Assembly: GCA_020199905.1 (NCBI GenBank)
Contig: JAIVJS010000006.1
Span: forward strand, 1-64,000
DNA: 64,000 nt
DNA from: Acidobacteriota bacterium
GTDB lineage: Bacteria > Acidobacteriota > Thermoanaerobaculia > UBA5066 > Gp7-AA6
Direction of reading: 5' to 3'
The notes under the pieces: generated by a model
Told to the model about the DNA's origin: nothing
Databases searched by the model: none
Seen by the model: only the letters and a program-made list of their open reading frames with translations
Made by a program: the position numbers and the translations under genes
In this document: piece after piece, positions 27,469 through 36,664 of the stretch
How positions within the stretch are numbered: the stretch's first letter is position 1
How the letters are laid out: each line of letters begins with the position of its first letter

Positions 27469-28748
27469 GGCAGGATCACCTCGCCGGTAAAGCCCCGCTG
27501 CCGGAGCTTCGGGATGATCTCGTCGGCGTAGTTCCAGGAGAAGAGAACGGCCGCATCCGGCGGGGGAGAGTCCTCGAACATGCGCTTCTCGTCGACGATG
27601 GGGATGTGGACGCCCGGGAGGCGCTTTCCGATCCGCAACGGGTTCACCTCCGTGATGTAACAGACCATCTCCGGTCCGAGGCGGCAGGAGTTGCACACCG
27701 TCGAGGCCTTGGCGGGCGCGCCGACACCGACGACGCGGCGTCCGGCCGAGACGTGCCGGTAAACGGCGTCGAAAAGCGTCCGCTTCTTCCTCTCGACCGC
27801 GCCCCGGAATCGATCGTGGAATTCATCCCGATAAAGGCCTGCGGCGCTCTCGACGGCCTCGAGCTCTTCGATCCTGGAAGAAATCGGATGCGCGCCACGG
27901 TGGCCCGCGAAGACGGCGATCGACCCGCCGTAGACCTCCGAGCGTTCAACGTCGAAGATCTCCATCTCGTATTGCGAGAAGAGGCGCGCGAGGGGTTTTA
28001 GCGAGTAGTAGCGCAGGTGCTGATGAAACACGTTGTCGTAGTGGAGCTTCTGCGCCGTGTCCAGCCAGTACTGCGAGTCTGTCGCGAAAATCCCCCGGGG
28101 CGCGAGGAGGCGGCGCACGCCCGTCATCAGGCCCGCCAGGTCGGCGATGTGGGCGAAGCAGCCCGCCGCCGAGATTGCGTCCGCCGCGCCATGCTCCTCC
28201 CGGATCCTCTCCGCCGTCTCCGCGTCGAAAAAGGCGTGCAGCGTCGGGATCCCGGCGGCGTTGGCGATCCGGACCGGGTCGCCGGCCGGGTCGACGCCCA
28301 GGAACCGCACGCCATGCGGGATGTAGCCCTTCAGGAGCGTGCCGTCATTGGATCCGACGTCGACCGCGAACGAGTCCGGCCCGAGCGCGACCCGGGCGAC
28401 GAGATTTTCCGCGAGCGCCTGCAGGTGCCGCGTGGCCGTCAGTGTGGTCCCGCTCAGGAAGGGAAAATTTTTGTAGACGATCCGCGGGTTGACGGTGAAG
28501 CCGAGCTGGGTCAGACCGCAGTCCGGGCAGTGGTGGAGGCGCATCGGGTAGAGCGTCTCCGGCCGGTTCAGCTCCGAGGGCGACAGGAGGAGGTCTCCCA
28601 CCGGCTGGTGCCCGAGGTCGAGACCGGGCGTCGTCTTCGCGCGACAGATCTGGCAGCGCACGGCGGCGGCCCGGGCGCTCGCGCGCCGGTGGGGCGGAAG
28701 GCCGCGGCTGGCGGCGGGAAGGCCCGCTTCGAGGTTGGGGGCCGTCAC
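27465..28748 (-). CDS. NDP-sugar C-methyltransferase (TylC3-like)
   Basis: 427 aa, GTG overlapping the upstream stop. Three-part architecture of the sugar C-methyltransferases: an N-terminal zinc-binding domain with CQIC at ~34 and CPDCGLTQLGF at ~77; a SAM domain with FAVDVGSNDGTLLKGY and GCFAHIADLAGLM; and a C-terminal domain with the conserved YGGSIAVFAGH, VVGVGAPAKASTVCN and FSWNYADEIIPKL. Characterised relatives such as TylC3 methylate C3 of a 4-keto-deoxyhexose. Next to a DegT-type dehydratase homologue and two SDRs, it points to a branched-chain deoxysugar. Confidence 0.9.
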   Translation of the reverse strand: MTAPNLEAGLPAASRGLPPHRRASARAAAVRCQICRAKTTPGLDLGHQPVGDLLLSPSELNRPETLYPMRLHHCPDCGLTQLGFTVNPRIVYKNFPFLSGTTLTATRHLQALAENLVARVALGPDSFAVDVGSNDGTLLKGYIPHGVRFLGVDPAGDPVRIANAAGIPTLHAFFDAETAERIREEHGAADAISAAGCFAHIADLAGLMTGVRRLLAPRGIFATDSQYWLDTAQKLHYDNVFHQHLRYYSLKPLARLFSQYEMEIFDVERSEVYGGSIAVFAGHRGAHPISSRIEELEAVESAAGLYRDEFHDRFRGAVERKKRTLFDAVYRHVSAGRRVVGVGAPAKASTVCNSCRLGPEMVCYITEVNPLRIGKRLPGVHIPIVDEKRMFEDSPPPDAAVLFSWNYADEIIPKLRQRGFTGEVILP

Positions 28749-29968
28749 AGAGCCCGGAAGAAGTCCGCGAAACAGTCCGCGACGTAGTCGACGTCCTCGT
28801 CCGACATCGCGGGATGCGATCCAACGTAGAAAGCGGTCCGATTGAGCATCGCGGCGACTGGATAGCGGGGTTCCAGGTCTCCGAAGAGGCTCCGATAGAC
28901 CGGCTGGTTGATGAGCGGCAGGAGATAACGCGTCTCGATCGAACGATCCTCGAGATGCCGGATGAGGTCGTCGCGGACGATCCGGGAGTCGAGGATTCGA
29001 AGCGGAAAGAACATGCGGAGGTCTTCGGCCTCCGGTCTCGACCGGGGCAGCTGGATGAAACTCTTCCAGCTCTCGAGGCCGCGGGTCATCCGCGCGACGA
29101 CCTCCTGCCGGCGGCGCGTCGTCTCTTCCCTTCTCTCGAGCTCCGCGATGCCGAGCGCCGCCTCCATCTCCGTGGCGCGGAAGCTGTGGCCCAGCCGCAC
29201 GAAGGAGAACCGGCTGCGCGCGACCTCCAGCAGGGAGTCGCCCGATTTCCCCTCGTCGTCGTCGATCCGCGTGTAGAGCGAGTCGCGCCCGTGATTCATG
29301 ATGCTCTTGAGAAGGACCTCGATCTCGGGGTCGTCCGTCACGCAGAGGCCGCCGACGCCCGTCGAGATCAGGTGAGCGATGTACGTCGAAAAACACGCCA
29401 CGTCGCCGAACGAGCCGACGGGCTTTCCCTTGTAGCGCACGAACATGGCCTCGGCGGAATCCTCGATGACGCGGAGCCGGCGCCGCCTCGCGATCTCCAT
29501 GATCGGGCCCATATCGCAGGGGAGGCCGCCGACGTGGACGGGAATGATCGCCCGCGTGCGCGGCGTGACGTGCCGCTCGATCTGCGCGGGGTCGATCTCG
29601 TAGAAGTCCGGATCGACGTCGACGAACACCGGCCTGAGCCCGTTGTAGAGAACGACGTTGGCCGTCGCGACGAAGGTGATGGCCGGCACGAGCACTTCGT
29701 CGCCGTCCGCCCAGCCGCCGATCTCCTTCAGCGCCTGCAGCGCGATTTGGAGCGCGCTCGTTCCGCTGTTGCACATCAGTCCGTACCGCCGGTCGTGGGC
29801 GGCCGCGATCATCCTCTCGAAGCGGTCCATCATCGGGCCGGCGGAGAGGCGGTTGCTGTCGAGGACCTGGAGAACCAGCTCCCTGGCGCGATCGCTGATC
29901 TGACAGCCGCCGATGCCGATCTGCGGACGTCCGGCGGAGAGGGGGAGTCCGCGCGGAGCGTTAGGCAC
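28745..29968 (-). CDS. DegT/DnrJ/EryC1-fold PMP enzyme with His replacing the PLP lysine
   Basis: 407 aa, fold type I. Conserved positions are visible: CNSGTSALQIAL (phosphate-binding), PAITFVATANVV, and VIEDSAEAMF where Asp170 should pair with the pyridine nitrogen. Where aminotransferases have SxxxxxK...TGEGG, this protein reads CFSTYIAHLISTGVGG, placing His199 at the lysine position. In ColD (GDP-4-keto-6-deoxymannose 3-dehydratase) and the E1/RfbH dehydratases a His replaces this Lys and the enzyme removes the C3 hydroxyl. The [2Fe-2S] cysteine cluster of RfbH is not evident, so a ColD-like role is favoured. First gene of the operon; GTG/ATG context is clear and a divergent oxidoreductase lies 56 bp away. 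Confidence 0.88.
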   Translation of the reverse strand: MPNAPRGLPLSAGRPQIGIGGCQISDRARELVLQVLDSNRLSAGPMMDRFERMIAAAHDRRYGLMCNSGTSALQIALQALKEIGGWADGDEVLVPAITFVATANVVLYNGLRPVFVDVDPDFYEIDPAQIERHVTPRTRAIIPVHVGGLPCDMGPIMEIARRRRLRVIEDSAEAMFVRYKGKPVGSFGDVACFSTYIAHLISTGVGGLCVTDDPEIEVLLKSIMNHGRDSLYTRIDDDEGKSGDSLLEVARSRFSFVRLGHSFRATEMEAALGIAELERREETTRRRQEVVARMTRGLESWKSFIQLPRSRPEAEDLRMFFPLRILDSRIVRDDLIRHLEDRSIETRYLLPLINQPVYRSLFGDLEPRYPVAAMLNRTAFYVGSHPAMSDEDVDYVADCFADFFRAL

Positions 29969-30024
29969 TATGGCGGCAGACTAGAGAGCGCGCACCGGCT
30001 CTGTCAAGTTACCATCCCGAGCGC

Positions 30025-31083
30025 ATGAGTCGCGGAAAGCCGCTCGCGGTGACGATCGCCGGAGCGGGGCTCATGGGCCGGTGGCACGCACGGTACGCCG
30101 CGAGGACGGGAGCGCGCGTCGCGGCGGTCGTCGATCCCGACCGCGCGGCCGCCCGCGCGCTGGCGGCCCGGTTTCGCGGCGCCGCGGTGTTCGCCGACCT
30201 CGAGAAATCTCTTCGAACCTGTCCCTCAAGCGCCGTTCACGTCTGCACGCCCCCCGCGTCTCATGAGGCGTCGGCCCGCATCGCGCTCGAGGGCGGCCGT
30301 CACGTCCTCGTCGAGAAACCGCTGGCTGCTTCGACCGAAGGGGCGAAGAGACTGCTCGACCTCGCCTCTCGCGGCGGGCTGGCGCTCTCGGCGGTCCATC
30401 AGTTTCCCTTCCAGCGGGGGGCGAGCCGTCTCGCGTTGCGGAGGGCAGAGCTCGGAGAGATCGTGCGGCTCGACTTTCTCCTCTGCTCGGCGGGCGGCCA
30501 GGGCCTCGCGCCCGCCGACTCCCGCGAGACTCTTCTCGCGATGCTCCCGCATCCCGTCTCGCTGTTCCGGGTCCTGGCGGGCGGGATGCCGCCGGCGTCC
30601 GACTGGAAGATCCTCGCAACCGGGTCGCAAGAGATCTCACTCGCGTGCGGAGGAGCGAGGCCGAGCCTCGGGATTTTCCTCTCACTGCGCGGCCGTCCAA
30701 CGCGGTGCCGCCTCGACGTCATTGGGACGGAGGCGACCGCACACCTCGACCTGTTCCACGGTTTCTCCGTGATCGAGCGGCGGCGCCCGTCGCGCCTCTC
30801 CAAGGCGGCGGCGCCGTTCCGGTTCGGGATCGATCTCTTCGCGACCGCCGCCGCCAACCTCTCGCGGCGAGCGGTCGTGCGTGAGGCCGCCTACCCCGGC
30901 CTGGCCGAGTTGATCCGCCTCTTCCATCTGTCCGCCGCCGGGCGCGCGGCGCCGCCGGTCACCGCAGAAGAAATTCTGGCCGCGGCAAACCTCGCCGACC
31001 GGGTGCGCGCGGAACCGGCCGACCGGGACCGGACCCGTGGAGCCGGCATCATCGATTCGAAAGCCCCGGGCCATCCTTCCTGA
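30025..31083 (+). CDS. Gfo/Idh/MocA family oxidoreductase
   Basis: 352 aa. LAVTIAGAGLMGRWHARYAA cofactor loop, VHVCTPPASHEASARIAL, and EGGRHVLVEKPLAAST with the EKP signature. The C-terminal catalytic domain is less typical: a MLPHPVSLFRVL segment replaces the usual G.H..D motif, retaining one His. Single plus-strand gene between two minus-strand operons; its last 35 bp overlap the convergent methyltransferase. Related to the enzyme at 21287 but not a close copy. Substrate unknown. Confidence 0.88.
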   Translation: MSRGKPLAVTIAGAGLMGRWHARYAARTGARVAAVVDPDRAAARALAARFRGAAVFADLEKSLRTCPSSAVHVCTPPASHEASARIALEGGRHVLVEKPLAASTEGAKRLLDLASRGGLALSAVHQFPFQRGASRLALRRAELGEIVRLDFLLCSAGGQGLAPADSRETLLAMLPHPVSLFRVLAGGMPPASDWKILATGSQEISLACGGARPSLGIFLSLRGRPTRCRLDVIGTEATAHLDLFHGFSVIERRRPSRLSKAAAPFRFGIDLFATAAANLSRRAVVREAAYPGLAELIRLFHLSAAGRAAPPVTAEEILAAANLADRVRAEPADRDRTRGAGIIDSKAPGHPS

Positions 31084-32101
31084 GGACCACCACCCACTCG
31101 GGACCGAATTGGCGGAGAAGGGCGCGCCCGGCCGCGAACCGTTTCGCGAGCTGGTAGACCCGCAGCGCGAGCCGCGCGCCCGAGGAGAGGCGGCGCGCCT
31201 CCTCGTCGCCCAGGTCCGGCAGGAAGAAGTCCGCTTCGAGGGAGCAGGCGGCCGCGAGCCGACGGAGCTCCCCTCGTGAGCGGAGGTGGACGTTCTCGAA
31301 GCTCGCGCCTTGCCGCCTGCGCACGTAACCCGCCTGCCAGGCCCGCGGGAGAAAGCCGACGCCCCAGAGCGCGACGTGGGGCTCGCGGCCGATCGTGAAC
31401 CGGTTGACGGCGCTCAGAAGGAGAATCCCTCCCGGCGCGACGACGCGGGAGCACTCGGAGAGAAACGCTTTCGCGTCCGGCACGAACTCCAGCGTCGCGA
31501 CCGACACGACCGCGTCGAAAGACCCGTCGCGAAAGGGAAGGAACTCCCCGCCGCAGCAGGCCAGGGCCGGCTCGGGTCGCGCCGCGTCCCGCAGCCGGCG
31601 CCGGGCCACGTGCAGCCAGCGCATGGCGACGTCGGTCCCAACGATCCGGGGGACAACGCCGTCAGCCGCGGCCAGGAGGTTGCCTGTGCCCGTCCCGACC
31701 TCGAGCACGCTTCGAAGCCGCCCGCGTTCCGCCGGAGAGAGCGCGGCGAGAGTTCGCCGGGCCCTCTCCTCTCCGCGCATCGCCGTGGCAACGAACCTTT
31801 CTCTCAGCGGCGGCGGGGTCTCCTCGCTCAGGCTCCAGTAGTGCGCGAGGAGATCGGGAAAAGGGAGGCGGTCGAGGACGTCGAGGATCCTGCGCGATCG
31901 CGCCAGGTCCTCCTCGACGGAGAGATAGGGGTCGCGCAGCACGCGGAAATCCGGGATTCCGCCGGTGAGGGGATAGCGGCGGTTACAGGGCGAGCACCGG
32001 AAGGCGTCGCCGTCGGTCGCGAGCTCTCCGCGGCATCGCGGGCAGACGAAGTCGACGGCCTCAAGAGACGGGAGCAGGGAGGCGGGCGCCTCCCGGGTCA
32101 C
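31049..32101 (-). CDS. Methyltransferase with N-terminal zinc-ribbon (Trm112-like)
   Basis: 350 aa, GTG overlapping the radical SAM stop. Residues ~16-55 form a zinc ribbon, [12 protein letters not shown] and [19 protein letters not shown], the Trm112-like segment fused to many bacterial methyltransferases. The SAM domain begins [16 protein letters not shown], continues [16 protein letters not shown] and [16 protein letters not shown]. The final ~80 residues are basic and may bind membrane or lipid-linked substrate. Coupled to the radical SAM protein, so the two may act on one substrate. Confidence 0.88.
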   Translation of the reverse strand: MTREAPASLLPSLEAVDFVCPRCRGELATDGDAFRCSPCNRRYPLTGGIPDFRVLRDPYLSVEEDLARSRRILDVLDRLPFPDLLAHYWSLSEETPPPLRERFVATAMRGEERARRTLAALSPAERGRLRSVLEVGTGTGNLLAAADGVVPRIVGTDVAMRWLHVARRRLRDAARPEPALACCGGEFLPFRDGSFDAVVSVATLEFVPDAKAFLSECSRVVAPGGILLLSAVNRFTIGREPHVALWGVGFLPRAWQAGYVRRRQGASFENVHLRSRGELRRLAAACSLEADFFLPDLGDEEARRLSSGARLALRVYQLAKRFAAGRALLRQFGPEWVVVLRKDGPGLSNR

Positions 32102-33255
32102 GACGACAGAGTGGTCAGCGCCTGCCGCTTCCGGTTGTATTCGTCTTCCGAATCCGCCTTCTCCCAGATGCGCGCGCCGGCGGCCGCGCGGGCCAGCTCG
32201 AGCGGCTGAAAGACGACGCTCGGCCACAGAAAAACTTCGTTCGTGCAGTGGCACATTCGCGCGCGGATGCTGGCCCGGAGCGCCTCGGCTTCCGGCGAGT
32301 CCCAGATGTCGAAAAACGATTTCTGCCTGAGGTTGCCGAGAGGCGGGTGGTTTTCGCACACGCTCACGTCGCCGTTGGCGTAGACGACTCCCGTCAGGTT
32401 TCCCGCCGTGCAGGGCACGAACTGGCGGTCCGCCTCGATCGTCTTCACCTTGGCCCACTGCAGCATTGGCTCGACGATTCCCCCGAACCGTCCCTCCTCG
32501 CGGTCCTTCCACACGGAGGTCGAGTACCGGTACAGCTCCTGATACCGCTCGAGCGCCGGACCGCGCAGACCCGGGTTCTTGCGATCGCCCCGGATCACCG
32601 CGAGGTTGTGGTGATCCATCGCCGGACACCGGTCGTGGAGGAACTTGGTGAGCTGCCGCAGCTCGTCGATGTTCTCGTGTGTCGCGGTGCCGATCGAATG
32701 GATCCGGAGACGAGGGTCCTCTTTCTGGAGAAGGGCCAGACGCTCGTAGGTGGCCATCGCGCGGTCGAACGACTCCGCATTGCCTCGAAATCGGTTGTGG
32801 TACTCGGGCATCCCGTCGAGTGAGAGCTCGCACACGAACAGATCGAGGGTCTTTCGCTCCAGGACTTCCCGTATCTGACGCTCGGTCTTCTCGGTGAAGA
32901 AGCCGCTCGTCGGGACGTAGATCTGCCTGACGCCGTTGTTCTCGATGAACAGGCTGCAGACTCGGGCGAAGTCCGGCCGGATGAAGGGCTCTCCGCCGGA
33001 CAGATTCAGGTTCTCGAAGGGTCCCAGCTCGAGCGAGAGGCGCTCGAACTCCTCGTAGCTCAGGTCGTCCCGTTTGTTAAGGCTCCGCCAGTAGAAGCAG
33101 TGCTCGCACGTCAGATTGCAGATCGAGTTCATGAAGACGATCAGGAACGGCGGGGCCTGACGCTTCCGGTGGTGGAGCGCCATGCGGGAGAGGCGGACGT
33201 GGCGGGCGAGGCGCGAGGAAATGACGGGAGCCCTCAATTTCGATCGTATTCGCAC
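32098..33255 (-). CDS. Radical SAM/SPASM domain protein
   Basis: 385 aa. The [4Fe-4S] SAM-cluster motif is [11 protein letters not shown] (Cys46, Cys50, Cys53), followed by [14 protein letters not shown] (GGEP SAM-binding motif) and [17 protein letters not shown]. The C-terminal SPASM region has [20 protein letters not shown] then [10 protein letters not shown] and a terminal MCHCTNEVF, giving enough Cys for auxiliary clusters. SPASM proteins usually modify peptides or sugars; the context of a methyltransferase and polysaccharide genes suggests glycan modification here (inference). No precursor peptide gene is obvious nearby. Confidence 0.9.
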   Translation of the reverse strand: MRIRSKLRAPVISSRLARHVRLSRMALHHRKRQAPPFLIVFMNSICNLTCEHCFYWRSLNKRDDLSYEEFERLSLELGPFENLNLSGGEPFIRPDFARVCSLFIENNGVRQIYVPTSGFFTEKTERQIREVLERKTLDLFVCELSLDGMPEYHNRFRGNAESFDRAMATYERLALLQKEDPRLRIHSIGTATHENIDELRQLTKFLHDRCPAMDHHNLAVIRGDRKNPGLRGPALERYQELYRYSTSVWKDREEGRFGGIVEPMLQWAKVKTIEADRQFVPCTAGNLTGVVYANGDVSVCENHPPLGNLRQKSFFDIWDSPEAEALRASIRARMCHCTNEVFLWPSVVFQPLELARAAAGARIWEKADSEDEYNRKRQALTTLSS

Positions 33256-33308
33256 CGGGAAATTGGTGCAAGGCGGGAAAGCCTGTATCTTTCGAGCGAT
33301 TGCGGCCG

Positions 33309-35044
33309 ATGACCGAAAGACCGGGACAGGCGTCGCCGATCCGTCCGGCGGCGGTCTCGGGTTTCCTCGTCGTGGCGTCGGCGCTCGTGATCCTGCGCTG
33401 CCTCCCGCTGACCCGCGACTACGCGATCCGCTTTGCGGCGTCCCACGGGGGAACGCTGCTGGCGGCCGCCGCGGCGGCCGGAGTCCTGGCTCTCGCGGCC
33501 GGGGTGACTCTCCTGCGCCGGCGGCCGAAGACGCTCGTCGCGCTCGCGCTCGGAGTTGCGGCGTTCCTGCTGATCACGTCGGCGAACGCCGTCGCGGCCG
33601 CGGCCGCCGTTCTGATCGCCGCAGGCGTCCTCTTGCTCGGAGATCTCGTCTTCCGCCTCTTCACGGGAGTCGAAGCGGAGGACGGCGACGCATGGTCGGT
33701 CTTCGCGGCCGGGGTCGCGTCAACGGGAATCCTGATGCTCGGCATGGGCGAGGCGGGAATTCTGTGCCCCGGTTTCGTTGCCGGAGCGTTCGCCGACGTG
33801 CGTTTGGCGCCGCGCTTTCGCTCCTCCGTCGTCTCGGCGGAGGGAGGGCCGGGCCCCTCCTGACTCTGGCCCTCGTCGCCGTTCCGGTCATCTGCATGCA
33901 GTTCCATTCCGTGTCGGCCGATTGGGCAACCGCGTTTCTCGTGACCGCCGCCGCGGCGGAGATCGCCGGCGCGGGCTCCCGGCCCTCTCGCCTCCGTCTC
34001 GCGGGATTCCTCTTCGGCGCCGCGGTGGCGACGAAGGTTTTCGCGGCGCTCGCGCTTCCCGCTCTCCTCATCCTCTTGCTGTTCCGAGTCCCCCGCGAGC
34101 GGGTCCGGCGCCTCCTTCTCACCGCCGCTTGCGCGCTGGTTGCTCTTCTGCCGTGGCTGGCGTGGAGCCAGTCCCGCGCGGGGTTCTGGCTGGCTCCCTA
34201 TGCGCCGTCTTTTTCGGCGCTCGTCTCGAGGTCTGCGCCCGGCGGACACATCCGGCGCGGACTCGTGCTGACGTCGACGGCGGCGCCCGAGCGCCAGGAT
34301 TCCCCGTCGCTCGGGGCCTTTCTCCGCCTGCCATACGACGTCACCTTCCACGGCGTTTTCTGGGAACGGATCCCCGACGGATACAACGGCATGCTTCCCC
34401 TGCTCCTTCTGATCGGCGCTGTCGGATGGGGGCCGCGGCGGCTGGGACTCTTTCTCGTGGCGGCCCTCGCCGCCGTTTTCCCGTGGTATCTCCTGCGCGC
34501 GCCGACCCTTCGATATCTCTTTCCCGTCTTCCCTCTCTACGCGGTCTTCGCGGCGGAGGGGCTCGACCGCCTGACGGACGGATTCGACGGCGCGGCGGGG
34601 CGGCTCGCGGGGTTTGCGATGGCGGCCGTCACGGTGGCGTTCCCCGCTCAATTCCTCTCCCTTCCGTTCGACGCGCGGGTGGCGGCGGGAAGAGTCTCGC
34701 GCGAGACGGCGCTCGCGTCCTATCTGCCGGCGTATCCCCTGTGGCGTCTCGTGAAGCCGGCCGATCGCGTCCTGTTCGCGGGCGAGTTCGACCGGTATCA
34801 CTGCCCGGCGGAGAGGGCGTGGCGGACCGGCTGGTGGCCGATCAGCGAAATGCGTCCCGGCTCCCCGGGTTTCGAGCAGCGGCTGCGGCAGCTCGGCGTC
34901 ACCCACTGCGTCGTCCGCAGCGATCTCGCGGGATCCCTGCCTCTCCCCCCCTCGGAGTTCGATCTCGTGGCGAGCCGGGGCCCGGCCGCCCTCTATCGGC
35001 TGAGACCTCGCGGATCCCGGGCGTCCGCTTCGCCTCCGCCCTGA
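33309..35044 (+). pseudogene. Polytopic GT-C-like membrane protein with frameshift/internal deletion
   Basis: Two reading frames together resemble one integral membrane glycosyltransferase. 33309-33863 gives about 184 aa with four or five helices ([16 protein letters not shown] to STGILMLGMG). A second frame takes over near 33800 with AFGAALSLLRRLGGGRAG and runs to 35044 with ~400 aa, helices, a periplasmic region and an ending typical of the family (CVVRSDLAG). Between the halves the usual long loop and several helices of such proteins appear missing, roughly 100 residues by comparison with the family plan (estimate). Either a pseudogene, a real split protein, or an assembly error. Its end overlaps the convergent flavoprotein by 52 bp. 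Confidence 0.6.
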
Positions 35045-36570
35045 TTCAGCCGCGACCGCCGCGTCCGCCACCGTCTGGTCTTCTCCGGGATGACGGGCCC
35101 GCCCGGCCGCAGCGTCAACAGCTTCGGGAGGGCGCGGGCGGAGTCCTGGACGTCTCCCGTCTCCTGGTACTCGGCGTCCGAGTTCACTTTCCAGACGTCG
35201 AACGTCCCTCCGAGGATGTTCCGGCTCGCGAGGAGTCCCGTCATCATCGCGTGGTCCTGGTTGTTGTACTTGTGCATTCCGTTGCGTCCGATGAGCTGCA
35301 GGTTCGGCAGCTCGGCTTCCAGGAAGCGGCGCACCGTCTCGACGTTCTCCCGATACGAGTCGTCGTAGACGGGATAGGCCTTGCGCATCCGCACGACGCA
35401 TCCGTCGCGCACCCTGGACGGATCGACGAGGCCGATCCGCCCGAGCTCGGTGCGCGCCAGCTCGCGCAGATCCTCGTCGGTCCGCTGCCAGAGCTCGTCC
35501 CCGTCGGAGCAGAAGTACTCGAGCCCCAGGCACGTCAGTGAGGGATCCGGCACCATGCCGAGGCTCCAGTTCTTGAAGTTCTGGATGCGCCCGAAGGAGA
35601 CAGAAGGGTCGTGGATGTAGATCCAGTTGTCCGGAAAGACCTTCTCCTGCTCGACGATCAGGGCGACCGTCAGGAAATCGCGGTACTTCAAGCCGTTCGC
35701 CGCGCGCAGGACGTCAGGAGGCGCGGGAGGCGCGAGGGCGGCGATCAGGTCGCGCATCGGCATGGAGGAGAGAAAGTGCGTCCCCGCCTCCGTCCGCGTT
35801 CCGGACGCGGTTTTCGCAACGATGCGCTCGAGGCCGGCGGGTCCCCGCTCGGCCCGCTCGACCGCGGCGTCGAGCACGATCTCGCCGCCGCGTTCCCGCA
35901 CGCGCGACGTGACCGCCTCCCACATCTGACCCGGCCCCCGCACGGGATACCGGAACTGGTCGAGAAGGGTCTTGATGATCCGATCGCGGGGGCCTTTTTT
36001 TCTCTTCGGCAGGAGCGTCGCCTTCAGGAGCGACATCATGGAGAGGCCCTTGATCCGCTGCGCCGCCCAGTCGGCCGAGATTTCGGAGCACGGGATGCCC
36101 CAGACCTTTTCGGTGTAGCTCTTGAAGAACGTCTCGTAAAGGCGCCGGCCGAACGCGTTGATCGTCCAGTCCTCGAAAGAGCGGGCGTCCGGAATGGGAT
36201 GAAGCCGCGCCTGGACGTAGCTCGCGAGAGCGCGTGCGACGTTGATCGGGCCGAGGTTGACGAAGACGTTCCAGGCCCGCAGCGGGTAATCGAAGAACTT
36301 GCCCTTGTAGAAGATGCGGGATAGACGGTCCCGGACCAGCATGTCCTCGCCGAGGATTTCGGTCCACAGGTCCTCGATCTCGCGGCTCTTGGAGAAGAAG
36401 CGGTGGCCGCCGATGTCGAAGAGGAAATTCTTGTAGCGCTCCGTCCGGGCGAGACCGCCGACGCGCTCGGGATCCCGCTCGAGGACGGTGACGGGCACGC
36501 CCGCCTTCGTCAATTCGTACGCCGCGGTCAGCCCGGAGGGGCCCGCGCCGATCACGACGACGCGGGTCAT
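34993..36570 (-). CDS. FAD-dependent oxidoreductase, UDP-galactopyranose mutase/amine oxidase-like
   Basis: 525 aa from the ATG at 36570. The N-terminal dinucleotide-binding loop is VVVIGAGPSGLTAAYELTK with LERDPERVGGLARTE and FLFDIGGHRFFSK. Mid-protein FKSYTEKVWGIPCSEIS and the C-terminal RMRKAYPVYDDSYRENV and GRNGMHKYNNQDHAMMTG are typical of the flavoproteins found in polysaccharide loci that are annotated as protoporphyrinogen-oxidase-like or mutase-like. Probably acts on an NDP-sugar; the precise reaction is unknown. The last ~35 residues are an Arg-rich tail in the overlap with the convergent gene. Confidence 0.88.
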   Translation of the reverse strand: MTRVVVIGAGPSGLTAAYELTKAGVPVTVLERDPERVGGLARTERYKNFLFDIGGHRFFSKSREIEDLWTEILGEDMLVRDRLSRIFYKGKFFDYPLRAWNVFVNLGPINVARALASYVQARLHPIPDARSFEDWTINAFGRRLYETFFKSYTEKVWGIPCSEISADWAAQRIKGLSMMSLLKATLLPKRKKGPRDRIIKTLLDQFRYPVRGPGQMWEAVTSRVRERGGEIVLDAAVERAERGPAGLERIVAKTASGTRTEAGTHFLSSMPMRDLIAALAPPAPPDVLRAANGLKYRDFLTVALIVEQEKVFPDNWIYIHDPSVSFGRIQNFKNWSLGMVPDPSLTCLGLEYFCSDGDELWQRTDEDLRELARTELGRIGLVDPSRVRDGCVVRMRKAYPVYDDSYRENVETVRRFLEAELPNLQLIGRNGMHKYNNQDHAMMTGLLASRNILGGTFDVWKVNSDAEYQETGDVQDSARALPKLLTLRPGGPVIPEKTRRWRTRRSRLNQGGGEADARDPRGLSR

Positions 36571-36664
36571 CGTGGAAATCCGCTGCGGCAAAACGCGGCC
36601 TGGCTCATCCGTGGCGAATCCTCCACGCACGATGGACGAAAGGTGTGATTCGGGACCTTCGGAT

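Noticed and set aside
28745..29968. Plain DegT aminotransferase annotation
   Set aside because: The PLP-binding lysine is replaced by His, so transamination by the usual mechanism is unlikely.
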